A stretch of DNA of 64,000 bases from Mesorhizobium sp. RMAD-H1 (GTDB lineage Bacteria; Pseudomonadota; Alphaproteobacteria; Rhizobiales; Rhizobiaceae), in contig NZ_JACHWN010000009.1 in NCBI RefSeq assembly GCF_014191375.1, positions 62,001 to 126,000 of the forward strand, given 5' to 3'. Under the pieces are notes generated by a model. The model ran no database searches. It was not told where the DNA came from and saw nothing but the letters and a program-made list of their open reading frames with translations. The position numbers and the translations under genes were made by a program. Of this stretch, positions 9,927 through 19,460 are shown piece after piece (the first letter of the stretch is position 1; every line of letters starts with the position of its first letter).

Positions 9927-10673
9927 ATGAACGCGACAGCTATTCCGGCGGAAAGTCCGCCAATCTCCAATTTCGCACGGCAGCTTCTGAATTTCCTCGA
10001 CAGGGTGGAATATCGTCGCGTCGTCAATGCGGAGGATTTCGAGGAAATCGGGCGATTGCGCTATCGCTCATACATGACGCGCGGCGTCATGAATGACGAG
10101 TTCGACGGCGCCATCCTCGATGAGCTCGACCATGACAGCCACGCTTATGTCTACGGCGTGTATATCGACCAGCAGCTCGTCAGCACGCTGCGCGTCCATC
10201 ATATCACGCCGGATCACCGCAAGGGCACGAGCTTCAAACTGTTTCCCGATATTCTCGGGCCGATGCTCGACAGGGGGATGAGCTTCGTCGACCCGACGCG
10301 CTTTGCCAGCGAACCCACGGTCCTGAACGAATTTCCGGCGATCCCCTATCTGACTTTGCGCATCGCGGCGATGGCTTCGGAATATTTCGCCGCCGACTAT
10401 TGCCTTGCCTCCGTCAAGCCGGAGCATGCGGCGTTCTACAAGCGCATCTTCGGCTCGCAGGTGATGGCGGAACCCAGGCGCCATGAAGGATATGGCATCC
10501 CGGTCGGCCTGAGCGGTGCGCCGATCCGGGCGATCCGCGACATGGTCGCCGTGCGCTATCCTTTCTTCAAGTCCCAGCCGCATGAACGGCGCAACATGTT
10601 TGCAAACCTCAAGGCCGGCACCGTCCCCCTCACAATTCTGCCTACGGCGAAGTATACAGGACTTGGTGCCTGA
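9927..10673 (+). CDS. FeeM-like N-acyltransferase (GNAT / autoinducer-synthase fold)
   Basis: About 248 aa, resembling N-acyl amino acid synthases (FeeM) and acyl-homoserine lactone synthases. These proteins transfer an acyl chain from acyl-ACP to an amino acid or related amine. The start at ATG 9927 is favoured by AGGTGG upstream; the same frame opens at 9792 without a good ribosome site. Family-like features are RLRYRSYM near the N-terminus, the LVSTLRVHHI strand, SFVDPTRFAS, and a C-terminal half with ASVKPEHAAFYKRIFG. No LuxR-type regulator is next to it, so a classical AHL quorum-sensing pair is unlikely. It follows the GGDEF-EAL gene and may be co-transcribed. Product chemistry is not determinable from sequence. 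Confidence 0.7.
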   Translation: MNATAIPAESPPISNFARQLLNFLDRVEYRRVVNAEDFEEIGRLRYRSYMTRGVMNDEFDGAILDELDHDSHAYVYGVYIDQQLVSTLRVHHITPDHRKGTSFKLFPDILGPMLDRGMSFVDPTRFASEPTVLNEFPAIPYLTLRIAAMASEYFAADYCLASVKPEHAAFYKRIFGSQVMAEPRRHEGYGIPVGLSGAPIRAIRDMVAVRYPFFKSQPHERRNMFANLKAGTVPLTILPTAKYTGLGA

Positions 10674-10699
10674 CTCATGGGCCTAACGAGGAGAAGATC

Positions 10700-10846
10700 A
10701 TGATTTCCGAACTTGCCGTCACCCCGCTGATTGCGCTCATTGCGGGCATCATCATCCTGATCATGCCGCGCTTTCTCAATTATATCGTGGCGTTCTATCT
10801 CATCCTCATCGGCCTTGTCGGCCTGTTTCCGCAGCTCTTCAGCTGA
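10700..10846 (+). CDS. Small DUF3096-type membrane protein
   Basis: A 48-residue protein, MISELAVTPL at its start, with two hydrophobic stretches separated by MPRFLNY. This is the pattern of the DUF3096 family of tiny bacterial membrane proteins. A good ribosome site (GAGGAG) sits 6 bases before the ATG, and the frame ends in TGA at 10844-10846. It lies 26 bp after the acyltransferase gene and may share its transcript. Function unknown. Confidence 0.75.
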   Translation: MISELAVTPLIALIAGIIILIMPRFLNYIVAFYLILIGLVGLFPQLFS

Positions 10847-10996
10847 CGCTCGGACACGCTCACCTTGGCCGAAGCAGCATAGTCCCGCCGATTCGCCGCC
10901 TTCCAACAGGAAAAGGCGGGCGCGATTACCGGTCGCATTGCACTTGCGCGGGGTTTTCGCTATTGCGTCCTCACGAATTCCGAAGGGGTTGAACAA

Positions 10997-11218
10997 ATGG
11001 CTGAACATCACAACACCGCACCGGCGGAACTGGGCGCGTCTATGGACTATGCCGAGCACGAAAAGACCTATGAGGGTTTCCTGGCGGTCGCCAAGTGGGG
11101 CACGGTGGCCGTCGTCGCCGTTCTCATCGCCATGGCGTTCGGTTTCTTCGTCGGGGGTATCTTTTCCGCGACCGTTCTCTTCATCCTGATCTGCGTCGCT
11201 GCCTGGTTTCTCCTTTAA
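10997..11218 (+). CDS. aa3-type cytochrome c oxidase subunit IV
   Basis: A 73-residue inner-membrane protein with a short soluble N-terminus containing MDYAEHEKTYEGF, the signature of the bacterial aa3 oxidase subunit IV family, then two closely spaced hydrophobic helices. It is thought to be a small accessory subunit of the terminal oxidase. The position immediately before the transhydrogenase operon is common in Rhizobiales. AAGGGG lies before the ATG. A terminator-like hairpin follows, so it is probably its own transcript. Confidence 0.88.
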   Translation: MAEHHNTAPAELGASMDYAEHEKTYEGFLAVAKWGTVAVVAVLIAMAFGFFVGGIFSATVLFILICVAAWFLL

Positions 11219-11225
11219 CCAAAGC

Positions 11226-11277
11226 GGCGGTTTTCGAGCGACTCTCCGTCAGAGGAGAGCCGCTCCCCGCCTTTTTT
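11226..11277 (+). terminator. Terminator after oxidase subunit IV
   Basis: Nested stems (11226-11230 with 11267-11271, 11236-11240 with 11261-11265, 11242-11247 with 11254-11259) are followed by CTTTTTTC. The structure starts 7 bp after the stop. Confidence 0.7.
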
Positions 11278-11434
11278 CTTCAAGCAGGTCCGGATGGAAA
11301 GCCGTTCTCCATTTTCCGGGAAAAACGGTTCCTAATTTTCCCAATTCCCGCTTTCCCCGGATTTGCTCATGGCATATCCATATGCGCCGCCCGGACTCCC
11401 GGGCGAGCGTCAACCGGCGAGAGGGAGGACGGGC

Positions 11435-12715
11435 TTGGCTCAGACGATATTCATTCCCAAGGAAACGGATTCAGCCGAGCCGCGCGTCGCGGCTTCGCCG
11501 GAAACGGTGAAGAAATTCGCCGGTCTCGGTTTCTCCGTCATCGTGGAGAAGGGGGCGGGGACGCTCTCGCGCATCCCCGATGGCGAGTTCGAGGCGGCAG
11601 GCGCAAAGATCGGCAGCGCCGCGGATGCCAAATCGGCGGATGTGATCCTGAAAGTCCGCCGGCCTTCGCTTGCCGAGCTCAAAGGCTACAAAAAGGGCGC
11701 GGTGCTTATCGCCATGCTCGATCCCTACGGCAATGAGGCCGCAGTGCGCGAGCTTGCCTCCGCAGGTCTTTCCGCCTTTACCATGGAGTTCATGCCGCGC
11801 ATCACGCGCGCCCAGGTGATGGACGTCCTTTCGAGCCAGGCGAACCTCGCCGGCTATCAGGCGGTGATCGATGCGGCTGCAGAATATGATCGCGCCATGC
11901 CGATGATGATGACGGCCGCCGGCACCGTGCCCGCGGCCAAGGTGTTCGTCATGGGTGCCGGCGTTGCCGGACTTCAGGCCATAGCGACTGCGCGCCGTCT
12001 CGGCGCTGTGGTGACGGCGACGGATGTGCGTCCCGCCGCGAAGGAGCAGGTCGCCTCGCTCGGCGCGAAATTCATCGCCATCGAGGACGAGGAGTTCAAG
12101 GCGGCGGAAACCGCGGGCGGTTACGCCAAGGAGATGTCCAGGGAATACCAGGCGAAGCAGGCGGCGCTCGTCGCCGACCACATCGCCAAGCAGGATATCG
12201 TCATCACCACCGCGCTCATTCCGGGCCGCCCGGCGCCGCGCCTGGTTTCGAAAGAAATGCTGGCGTCGATGCGTCCGGGGTCCATCGTGGTGGACCTCGC
12301 GGTCGAGCGCGGCGGCAATGTCGAGGGTGCGCAGCCTGGAAAGGTGGCGGAGATCGGCGGCGTCAAGATCGTGGGTCATCTGAACGTGCCGGGCCGCATC
12401 GCGGCGACGGCGTCGCAGCTCTATGCCCGCAATCTCGTCGCCTTCCTCGAGACGCTCGTGGACAAGGAAAGCAAGACGCTCAAGATCAATTTCGACGACG
12501 AGCTGGTCAAGGCTACGCTGCTTACCCATGACGGCGCGGTCGTGCATCCGACCTTCGCTGAAACGGCTGCGGCCAAGACGGAGCCGGCACCGGCAGCGAA
12601 AAAGCCCGCCGCTCGCAAGGCCGCGGCAAAGGCGGCATCGGGGACTGACGCAGCCAAAGCGCCCGTGAAGCGGGGCAGGAAAGCTGCACAACCCAAGACG
12701 GGAGGAGAGGCATAA
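11435..12715 (+). CDS. pntAA: NAD(P) transhydrogenase alpha subunit, part 1
   Basis: NAD(H)-binding domain I of the proton-translocating transhydrogenase, which drives NADPH formation from NADH with the proton gradient. I choose the TTG at 11435 because GGGAGG lies 6 bases before it and the protein then begins [11 protein letters not shown], as in the family. The length is 426 aa. The nucleotide fold [10 protein letters not shown] is near residue 175. The conserved core ends near residue 375. After it comes an unusual Ala/Lys/Pro-rich tail ([14 protein letters not shown] and similar) of about 45 residues. The stop overlaps the start of pntAB by one base. This split alpha subunit is the alphaproteobacterial arrangement. 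Confidence 0.93.
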   Translation: MAQTIFIPKETDSAEPRVAASPETVKKFAGLGFSVIVEKGAGTLSRIPDGEFEAAGAKIGSAADAKSADVILKVRRPSLAELKGYKKGAVLIAMLDPYGNEAAVRELASAGLSAFTMEFMPRITRAQVMDVLSSQANLAGYQAVIDAAAEYDRAMPMMMTAAGTVPAAKVFVMGAGVAGLQAIATARRLGAVVTATDVRPAAKEQVASLGAKFIAIEDEEFKAAETAGGYAKEMSREYQAKQAALVADHIAKQDIVITTALIPGRPAPRLVSKEMLASMRPGSIVVDLAVERGGNVEGAQPGKVAEIGGVKIVGHLNVPGRIAATASQLYARNLVAFLETLVDKESKTLKINFDDELVKATLLTHDGAVVHPTFAETAAAKTEPAPAAKKPAARKAAAKAASGTDAAKAPVKRGRKAAQPKTGGEA

Positions 12716-13134
12716 TGGCCGATACGGCACTCGATAAAGCCCTCGACGGGCTCCACCAGGCGGTCGAAGCGGTGCGCCAGGCGGCGGAAAGCACTCCCGG
12801 TGTTGCCGACGCGGCAGGTGCTGTCGCCCATGCGGCCACCGGCGGCGCGGTCGACCCCTTCATCTTCCGTTTCGCGATCTTCATCCTGTCGATCTTCGTC
12901 GGCTATTACGTCGTCTGGTCGGTCACTCCCGCATTGCACACGCCGCTGATGGCCGTCACCAACGCCATCTCGTCGGTCATCGTGGTGGGGGCGCTTCTGG
13001 CGGTCGGCCTTTCGGCCAGCGGGCTGGCGACTGGCTTCGGCTTCATTGCGCTGGTGCTTGCCAGCGTGAACATTTTCGGCGGCTTCCTCGTCACGCAGCG
13101 CATGCTCGCCATGTACAAGAAAAAAGAAAAGTGA
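12715..13134 (+). CDS. pntAB: NAD(P) transhydrogenase alpha subunit, part 2
   Basis: A 139-residue membrane part of the transhydrogenase alpha chain. An Ala-rich N-terminal segment of about 45 residues precedes helices beginning [20 protein letters not shown]. The remaining helices form part of the proton channel with those of PntB. It starts one base inside the end of pntAA (TAATG) and is followed 11 bp later by pntB, so the three genes form one operon. Confidence 0.92.
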   Translation: MADTALDKALDGLHQAVEAVRQAAESTPGVADAAGAVAHAATGGAVDPFIFRFAIFILSIFVGYYVVWSVTPALHTPLMAVTNAISSVIVVGALLAVGLSASGLATGFGFIALVLASVNIFGGFLVTQRMLAMYKKKEK

Positions 13135-13145
13135 GGGGCTGAAAC

Positions 13146-14543
13146 ATGAGCGTCGATCTGGCAGCCTTCCTCTATCTCGTTTCCGGCGTGCTTTTCATCC
13201 TGGCACTGCGCGGGCTTTCCCATCCCACCACCAGCCGTCAGGGCAATCTCTACGGCATGGTCGGCATGGGCATCTCGATCATCACCACGCTCGCGCTGGC
13301 GCGGCCGAGCTTCGGCGGCCTGGTGCTCATCGTCATCGGCATCGCTATCGGCGGTGGCATCGGGGCCTATATCGCCAGGAAGATCGCCATGACGGCGATG
13401 CCGCAGCTGGTCGCGGCCTTCCATTCCCTGATCGGCCTTGCCGCCGTTCTGGTGGCGGCGGCCGCCCTCTATACGCCCGACTCCTTCGGCATCGGCGAAG
13501 TCGGCTCGATCCATGGCCAGGCATTGATCGAAATGTCGCTTGGCGTGGCGATCGGCGCCATCACCTTCACCGGATCGGTCATCGCCTTCCTGAAGCTCGA
13601 TGGCCGCATGTCCGGCAAGCCGATCATCCTGCCGGCACGCCATGCGATCAATGCGGCGCTGGCGATCGCTATCGTCGTCCTGATCGTGGTGCTGGTGAAT
13701 ACCGAAAGCCATACGGTTTTCTGGCTGATCGTGATCCTGTCGCTGATATTGGGCGGCCTGATCATCGTGCCCATCGGCGGGGCGGACATGCCGGTCGTCG
13801 TCTCCATGCTCAACTCCTATTCGGGCTGGGCGGCGGCAGGTATCGGCTTCACGCTCGGCAATCTGGCACTGATCATCACCGGCGCGCTGGTCGGCTCGTC
13901 GGGCGCGATCCTCTCCTACATCATGTGCAAGGGCATGAACCGCTCGTTCCTCTCGGTCATCCTGGGCGGCTTCGGCGGCGAGACCGCCGGTCCGGCGGGC
14001 GAGGTCGAGCAGCGTCCGGTCAAGCAGGGTTCGGCAGAGGATGCGGCCTTCATCATGAAGAATGCATCCAAGGTCATCATCGTGCCGGGCTACGGCATGG
14101 CGGTGGCGCAGGCGCAGCATGCGCTGCGCGAGATGGCGGACAAGCTCAAGGCGGAAGGCGTCGAGGTCAAATACGCCATCCATCCGGTGGCGGGCCGCAT
14201 GCCGGGCCACATGAACGTGCTTCTGGCCGAAGCCAACGTGCCTTATGACGAGGTGTTCGAGCTGGAAGACATCAATTCGGAATTCGCGCAGGCCGACGTG
14301 GCTTTCGTCATCGGCGCGAACGACGTGACCAACCCTGCGGCGAAGACCGATCCGAAATCGCCGATCTATGGCATGCCGATCCTCGACGTGGACAAGGCCG
14401 GCACGGTGCTCTTCGTCAAGCGCGGCATGGGCTCGGGCTATGCCGGCGTGGAGAATGAACTGTTCTTCCGCGACAACACCATGATGCTCTTCGCCGACGC
14501 CAAGAAGATGGTGGAGAACATCGTCAAGGCGCTGGATCACTAG
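13146..14543 (+). CDS. pntB: NAD(P) transhydrogenase beta subunit
   Basis: Beta subunit of 465 aa. The N-terminal half has about nine membrane helices (domain II). The C-terminal half is the NADP(H)-binding domain III, starting at VPGYGMAVAQAQHA near residue 318 and containing HPVAGRMPGHMNVLLAE and GANDVTNPAA, all conserved in PntB. AGGGGC lies before the ATG. The operon ends at a strong terminator. Confidence 0.95.
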   Translation: MSVDLAAFLYLVSGVLFILALRGLSHPTTSRQGNLYGMVGMGISIITTLALARPSFGGLVLIVIGIAIGGGIGAYIARKIAMTAMPQLVAAFHSLIGLAAVLVAAAALYTPDSFGIGEVGSIHGQALIEMSLGVAIGAITFTGSVIAFLKLDGRMSGKPIILPARHAINAALAIAIVVLIVVLVNTESHTVFWLIVILSLILGGLIIVPIGGADMPVVVSMLNSYSGWAAAGIGFTLGNLALIITGALVGSSGAILSYIMCKGMNRSFLSVILGGFGGETAGPAGEVEQRPVKQGSAEDAAFIMKNASKVIIVPGYGMAVAQAQHALREMADKLKAEGVEVKYAIHPVAGRMPGHMNVLLAEANVPYDEVFELEDINSEFAQADVAFVIGANDVTNPAAKTDPKSPIYGMPILDVDKAGTVLFVKRGMGSGYAGVENELFFRDNTMMLFADAKKMVENIVKALDH

Positions 14544-14566
14544 GCCCCGGCTCAGACTTCATGAAG

Positions 14567-14594
14567 AAAGGCGGCTTTACGGCCGCCTTTTTGT
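14567..14594 (+). terminator. Terminator of the pnt operon
   Basis: AAAGGCGGC (14567-14575) pairs perfectly with 14582-14590 across a 6-base loop and runs into TTTTTG. It sits 24 bp after the pntB stop. Confidence 0.9.
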
Positions 14595-14611
14595 TGTGTG
14601 GTGCCTGCAAG

Positions 14612-14638
14612 AAAAAAAGCCCCGCACGCAGGCGGGGC
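14612..14638 (-). terminator. Terminator of the acyloin dehydrogenase operon
   Basis: Read on the minus strand, a 7-bp GC stem (14632-14638 with 14619-14625) is followed by a run of seven T. It lies just after the acoC stop and faces the pnt terminator. Confidence 0.85.
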
Positions 14639-14664
14639 CAGTCTCTGGGGGGAGTTGTTGAAGA

Positions 14665-16017
14665 TCAGCCGCTTGCGCGGAGGAGTTCCTGAATGATCCT
14701 GAAGACCTGCCCACGGCGCTCGAGCTGCGGCATGTGGCCGGCTGCGGCGAAGACATGGGTGGCGATTTCACCGGGAAGCCCCGCCGTGTGCGCTGCCGGA
14801 ATGATGCGATCGGCAGCGCCGAAGATGACGCGCGTCGGCACGCGCAAGGCGGTAAGCGCCGGGCGGATGTCAAAGGTCTGCGTGCCATCGGCGAAATAGC
14901 TGTCGACGATCGCCTTCTGTGCAGCGCGCAACCCCTCGTCGGCGCTTTGGGCGAGCGTGGCGTTGACGAACGGCCTAGTGAGCAGGCTCTCGTCCGTGAC
15001 AAGCTGCTTCAGCCAGGGCATGAGGCTCGCCTCGCTGCGCGCGCGGACCAAGCCTTCGAGGAAAGCGCCGTTGATCTCCGGGCCGAGGCCGGCAGGGGCA
15101 ATCAGCGCCAGCGCGCGGACATCGGCATTGCCGCGCGCGGCGAGCGCGGCCGCGACCGCGCCGCCGAAGGAATGGCCGGCGAGGACGAACGGGCCGATCC
15201 GATTTGCTTCCAGCGTCCGCTCGACCTGTTCGGCGACGGCATCGAGATTTTCGGGGACATCCCGCGTCGAATGGCCATGGCCTGGAAGATCCACGGCCAG
15301 GACCGGGCTGTCGACCTGCACGCCGGCAAACAGCGGCCGCCAGCTGTTCAGATCCGCGCCGAAGCCATGGATGAGCACGAGTGGCACCGCCGATGCATCG
15401 AGGCCCTCGCGCAGCCAGACGGCATGGAGGGGTGTGTGGGCAAGGGATGCCGCAGTGGCCGCCGCCGCGGTGGCCGGTTTTGCCACGGGCGCTGCCTGCC
15501 CGGTAGTGGCAATGTTCGTCTCGACGTCCTTGCGGGTGATGCGCCCCTTGGGACCGCTGCCGGGAATCCCGGCAAGCTTCAGCCCTGCCTCGGCGGCGAG
15601 ACGGCGCGCAAGCGGCGTGGCGCGGATGCCGTGATCGTCCCTTGTCTCGGAAATGGCCGATCGTTCCACCGTCGCGACGGGAGCGGGCGCAGATGCAGAT
15701 TTCGCCGTCTCCGCCGGCACAGCTGCCGGTGCGTCTGCGGGGGATGCGTCAGGCTTTCCGGTCGGCGTATATTCTTCCCCCTCCACGAAGATCCAGGCCA
15801 CTGCCTGTCCGACCGGCACCGTCGCACCTTCTGCGGCGGAGACATCGCGCAGGATGCCGCTGGCAGGCGCATCGACCTCCATGGCCGCCTTGTCGGTCTC
15901 GATCTCGAACAGGAGTTCGCCTTTTGTGACAGCGTCGCCGTCCTTGGCGTACCAGCGGGAAATCCGGCCGGTCTCCATATCCATATCGACCTTGGGAAGG
16001 ATGACTTCGACGGGCAT
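14665..16017 (-). CDS. acoC: Acetoin dehydrogenase-type E2: lipoyl/E3-binding/alpha-beta hydrolase protein
   Basis: Dihydrolipoyl acetyltransferase component of an acetoin (acyloin) dehydrogenase complex; it passes the acetyl group from the thiamine enzyme to CoA. The ATG at 16015-16017 gives MPVEVILPKV and 450 aa; an upstream extension to 16170 lies inside acoB. The lipoyl domain has the lysine of ETDKAAM at residue 43. An E3-binding domain follows at about 129-165 (RATPLARRLA). The C-terminal half is an alpha/beta hydrolase with nucleophile motif GHSFGG near 280 and HGFGAD as oxyanion segment, in place of the usual E2 catalytic domain. That fusion is the hallmark of AcoC. It lies 4 bp after acoB. 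Confidence 0.88.
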   Translation of the reverse strand: MPVEVILPKVDMDMETGRISRWYAKDGDAVTKGELLFEIETDKAAMEVDAPASGILRDVSAAEGATVPVGQAVAWIFVEGEEYTPTGKPDASPADAPAAVPAETAKSASAPAPVATVERSAISETRDDHGIRATPLARRLAAEAGLKLAGIPGSGPKGRITRKDVETNIATTGQAAPVAKPATAAAATAASLAHTPLHAVWLREGLDASAVPLVLIHGFGADLNSWRPLFAGVQVDSPVLAVDLPGHGHSTRDVPENLDAVAEQVERTLEANRIGPFVLAGHSFGGAVAAALAARGNADVRALALIAPAGLGPEINGAFLEGLVRARSEASLMPWLKQLVTDESLLTRPFVNATLAQSADEGLRAAQKAIVDSYFADGTQTFDIRPALTALRVPTRVIFGAADRIIPAAHTAGLPGEIATHVFAAAGHMPQLERRGQVFRIIQELLRASG

Positions 16018-16021
16018 CGCT

Positions 16022-17020
16022 CTAGCGCACTCCGTTGACGAGATCGCGGGCGCTCCTGAGAATATCCGGCACCTGCGGGACAGCGGCCTTTTCCAGCTCG
16101 GGATTGTAGGGGATCGGCGCTTCCGCCCCGCCCAGCCGCACGATCGGCGCATCGAGGAAATCGAAGGCATCGCTCTCCGCGATCATGGCGCTGACCTCCG
16201 CGCCCACCCCCAGCGTCTTGACGCCCTCATAGACGCAGATCAGCCGCGACGTCTTCTTGACGCTGGCAATGATCGTCTCGCGGTCCATCGGGCGGACGGT
16301 GCGCAGGTCGATCACTTCGGCGTCGATGCCTTCGGAGGCAAGCGTCTCTGCCGCTTCCAACGCCTTATGGACCATGATGGCGGTGGCGACGATGGTGACG
16401 TCCTTGCCCTCGCGGCGGATCTCGGCCTTGCCGATGGGGGTCGTGTAATAGCCCTCCGGCACCGGACCTTTCATCTTGTAGAGGAGCTTGTGCTCGAAGA
16501 TCATGACGGGATCGGGATCTTCAAGGGCCGCAAGCAGCAGCCCTTTGGCGTCGTGCGGCGTTGCCGGCTGCACCACTTTCAGGCCGGGAACGTGGCCGAG
16601 CCAAGCCTCGAGGCTCTGGCTGTGCTGTGCTGCCGCGCCGGTTCCCGAGCCCGCGGGAAAGCGCATGACGAGGGGCACGGAAACCGCGCCGCCCAGCATG
16701 TAGCGCATCTTGGCGGCCTGGTTGACGATCTGCTCCATGGCGAGGGCAGCGAAATCGGAGAACTGGAATTCGAAGATCGGGCGCATGCCGGTCACAGCCG
16801 CGCCGACGGCGACGCCCGCGCCGCCCAGCTCCGAGATCGGCGTGTCCATGACCCGGTCCTCGCCGAAGCGATGGACGAGATCGCCCGTCACCTGAAACGC
16901 GCCGCCATAGACGCCGATATCCTCGCCCATCAGGAACACGCGCTCATCGCGCTCCATGGCTATGGCCATCGCTTCCTGGATGGCCTGGGCATAGCTCAGT
17001 TCGCGGATCGTCGTATCCAT
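16022..17020 (-). CDS. acoB: Acetoin/2-oxo acid dehydrogenase E1 beta subunit
   Basis: Beta chain (332 aa) of the thiamine diphosphate-dependent E1, which with the alpha chain cleaves an acyloin or decarboxylates a 2-oxo acid. The start [13 protein letters not shown] and the segments [25 protein letters not shown] and IRRPMD-like VRPMDRETI are typical of AcoB/PdhB proteins. It is sandwiched one base after acoA and four bases before acoC. No lipoamide dehydrogenase gene is in this operon, so E3 must be shared. Confidence 0.9.
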   Translation of the reverse strand: MDTTIRELSYAQAIQEAMAIAMERDERVFLMGEDIGVYGGAFQVTGDLVHRFGEDRVMDTPISELGGAGVAVGAAVTGMRPIFEFQFSDFAALAMEQIVNQAAKMRYMLGGAVSVPLVMRFPAGSGTGAAAQHSQSLEAWLGHVPGLKVVQPATPHDAKGLLLAALEDPDPVMIFEHKLLYKMKGPVPEGYYTTPIGKAEIRREGKDVTIVATAIMVHKALEAAETLASEGIDAEVIDLRTVRPMDRETIIASVKKTSRLICVYEGVKTLGVGAEVSAMIAESDAFDFLDAPIVRLGGAEAPIPYNPELEKAAVPQVPDILRSARDLVNGVR

Positions 17021-17021
17021 G

Positions 17022-18074
17022 TCAGGGAAGGTCCGTATAAACGTCGCGAGTCAGGCTTGCGATGTCAGGTGCGGGACTCGTCTTGGCGAATTCGATGGCG
17101 GCTTCGATCTCACGCTCAACATCGGCGCGGACCGCTTCGATGCCGGCGGCGTCGATGACGCCATATTCCTGCATCTGTTCCTCGAAGAGGCGGATCGGGT
17201 CGCGATTGTTGATCCAGTCCTCGATCTCCTCCTTGGTGCGGTAGCGGTTGCGGTCGCTCTTGGAGTGGCCGCGGTGGCGATAGGTCTTGCACTCGATCAG
17301 TGTAGGGCCTTCGCCGCGTCGCGCGCGCTCGACCGCCTCATGGGATGCTTCGGCGACTTCCGAAAGATTGTTGCCGTCGACGATGACGCCCGGCATGGCA
17401 TAGGCGGCGGCGCGATCCGCGACATTGGGAACGGCGGTGGAGCGCTTGGTCGAGGTCGACATGCCGTAGCCATTGTTCTCGCAGACGAAGATGACCGGCA
17501 GTTTCCAGACGGAAGCCATGTTCAGCGCCTCGTGGAAGGCACCTTCATTGTTGGCCCCGTCGCCGAAATAGGAGACGACGACACGGCCTGTCTTCAGCTT
17601 TTTCATCGAAAGGGCAGCGCCGACGGCGATCGGAATGCCACCGCCGACGATGCCATTGGCGCCGAGATTGCCCTTGGACACATCGGCGATGTGCATCGAA
17701 CCGCCGCGGCCGCGGCAATAGCCGGTCTCCTTGCCGAAGAACTCGGCGAACATCCTGGAGACATCTGCCCCCTTGGCGATGCAATGGCCGTGGCCGCGAT
17801 GGGTGGAAGTGATCATGTCGTCATCGGTCAAGGGGAGCGAAATGCCGACGGCGCTCGCTTCCTGACCGATGGAAAGATGCATGGTGCCATGGATGAGGCC
17901 GCGCATGTAACTTTCCTCCGCTCCTTCCTCGAAACGGCGGATCAGATACATCTTGTGCAGCGCCTGCCGGAGCTGCTCGGGCGAATATTGCCGGAAGGCG
18001 AAGGGCAAATTGTGCCTGTCGCCTTTCTGTGCCGTCGTATCCGCCTTGCCGATGATCTTGCCGGCTTCACCCAT
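17022..18074 (-). CDS. acoA: Acetoin/2-oxo acid dehydrogenase E1 alpha subunit
   Basis: Alpha chain of the same E1 component, 350 aa from the ATG at 18072-18074, which has AGGAG 9 bases upstream; a GTG three codons earlier would overlap that site. The TPP-binding motif begins at [13 protein letters not shown] and ends at [21 protein letters not shown] and [10 protein letters not shown] are the usual substrate-side loops. It is the first gene of acoABC and lies 67 bp after the Rossmann-SAF gene on the same strand, so all four are probably one transcript. Acetoin is the named substrate of the family; other acyloins are possible. Confidence 0.9.
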   Translation of the reverse strand: MGEAGKIIGKADTTAQKGDRHNLPFAFRQYSPEQLRQALHKMYLIRRFEEGAEESYMRGLIHGTMHLSIGQEASAVGISLPLTDDDMITSTHRGHGHCIAKGADVSRMFAEFFGKETGYCRGRGGSMHIADVSKGNLGANGIVGGGIPIAVGAALSMKKLKTGRVVVSYFGDGANNEGAFHEALNMASVWKLPVIFVCENNGYGMSTSTKRSTAVPNVADRAAAYAMPGVIVDGNNLSEVAEASHEAVERARRGEGPTLIECKTYRHRGHSKSDRNRYRTKEEIEDWINNRDPIRLFEEQMQEYGVIDAAGIEAVRADVEREIEAAIEFAKTSPAPDIASLTRDVYTDLP

Positions 18075-18140
18075 GTCAAGCACTCCTGTTCTTCCGCTTG
18101 ATGCGGATGTCGGGTGTTCCCACCCGACCGCAAATGCTCC

Positions 18141-19460
18141 TCAGCTTCCGTACACGAGCTTGTCCTGCCGTGAACGCAGTTCGGCGATCTTCGATCCGGG
18201 CTCGACGGCAGCATTCTCGTAGGTGATGAGCTCACCCTTCCTGATCGGCGCGGTAACGGTGCCGCGTTCGAGCAGCCCGCATGGAATGGTCTTGGCGGCG
18301 CGGGCTTCCGGCGCGGTCATGATCCAGGCGCGGTAGCTGTATTCGCCGATGGCGTCGAGCTTGTCGCCCGGCTTCAGATCCTTCTTGGCGACGGCGCAGA
18401 CTTCGGCAACCGGCTTTGCCAGCGGCACCATGTCCGGCTTGCCGTAGAGCACGACACGGGCGCAGGTGAGCGGCACTTCCAGCGATGTGAGGTGGTAGGG
18501 CCGGTGGAAGGTGAAGTAGGGGCCGTGGCCCATCTTCAGATCCTCCATACGCTCGCGGATGCGCGGATGCGACATGTCGGCGATGACGAAAACGCCGGGC
18601 GCGACGCCCTTGCCGATCGAATAGTCGACGACGCCGACCTTTGACAGCACGCCGCCATCCTTTTCCGGGATCAGCGTCTTGTTGAGCTCGGTTACCGTGG
18701 CTGTCGGCCCATGCATGCCCGGCTTGTCCGGCACGAGACCGGTGGCGTTGGCGATCGCCGCCATCTCCACCATGGTCTTGGAGCCGTCGACGAACTCAAC
18801 CAGCATGCGCACGTTCATGTTGCGGCGCCGGGCTTCCTCGGCATAGTCGTCGGGGATGGCGTCGATGTTGAGCGGATTGTTCTTGCCCTTGCCGGCGGCC
18901 ACGATCGGATGGCCCATGGCGGTGACGAATTCGATCAGCTCCATGCAGGAGGACGGCTCGTCGCCGGCACCCAGCGAATAGGTGACGCCCAGCCGGTCGG
19001 CCTCGCTCTTCAAATAGGCACCGATGGTGACGTCGGCCTCGACATTCATCATGACGAGGTGCTTGCCATGCTCCATGGCGCGCAGGCCGATCTCGGCGCC
19101 GACGGCGGGAACGCCGGTTGCGTCGATCACCACGTCGATCAGATCATTCTGGAGGATCAGGTCGGCATTGTCAGTCACCGCGATCTTGTGGCTCTCCATG
19201 GCCTTCGTCAGGTCGGAAGCGGTGGAAACCTCCTTGGCGTGGCCTTCTTCCTGATAGGCGATCTCGACCGCGTGAATCGCGTTGGGGACGCGCAGCTCGG
19301 AGATCGCGCCGATCTCGATACCGGGCATGTGGGCGACACGGGAGACGATGTCCGTCCCCATCTCGCCCGAGCCGATCAGACCGATGCGGATCGGCTTGCC
19401 GCTGTCGGCGCGCGCCTTCATGTCACGGGCCAGACCTGTCAATGCTACGTTGGTTGCCAT
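18141..19460 (-). CDS. Rossmann-SAF oxidoreductase, candidate DXR-like (DRL) enzyme
   Basis: A 439-residue NAD(P)-dependent oxidoreductase. The ATG at 19458-19460 follows GAGGAGG, and a longer frame to 19508 lacks such a site. The N-terminal Rossmann fold has IGLIGSGEMG near residue 26. The middle has GAGDEPSSCMELIEF and AGKGKNNPLN. The C-terminal part from about residue 360 (AVAKKDLKPGDKLDAIG, then KGELITYENA) is a SAF domain. Such proteins are often annotated as homoserine dehydrogenase-like. From memory, this architecture and these motifs match DRL, the alternative 1-deoxyxylulose 5-phosphate reductoisomerase described in Brucella abortus, but I cannot align it here. It leads the acoABC operon, which may instead mean a catabolic role on a deoxy sugar or branched polyol. 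Confidence 0.65.
   Translation of the reverse strand: MATNVALTGLARDMKARADSGKPIRIGLIGSGEMGTDIVSRVAHMPGIEIGAISELRVPNAIHAVEIAYQEEGHAKEVSTASDLTKAMESHKIAVTDNADLILQNDLIDVVIDATGVPAVGAEIGLRAMEHGKHLVMMNVEADVTIGAYLKSEADRLGVTYSLGAGDEPSSCMELIEFVTAMGHPIVAAGKGKNNPLNIDAIPDDYAEEARRRNMNVRMLVEFVDGSKTMVEMAAIANATGLVPDKPGMHGPTATVTELNKTLIPEKDGGVLSKVGVVDYSIGKGVAPGVFVIADMSHPRIRERMEDLKMGHGPYFTFHRPYHLTSLEVPLTCARVVLYGKPDMVPLAKPVAEVCAVAKKDLKPGDKLDAIGEYSYRAWIMTAPEARAAKTIPCGLLERGTVTAPIRKGELITYENAAVEPGSKIAELRSRQDKLVYGS

Noticed and set aside
9927-10673. Calling the acyltransferase a LuxI-type quorum-sensing synthase
   Set aside because: No LuxR partner is present, and the sequence looks closer to FeeM-like N-acyl amino acid synthases.
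14665-18074. Calling the operon a pyruvate dehydrogenase
   Set aside because: The E2 carries an alpha/beta hydrolase instead of the acyltransferase domain, which marks the acetoin dehydrogenase type.
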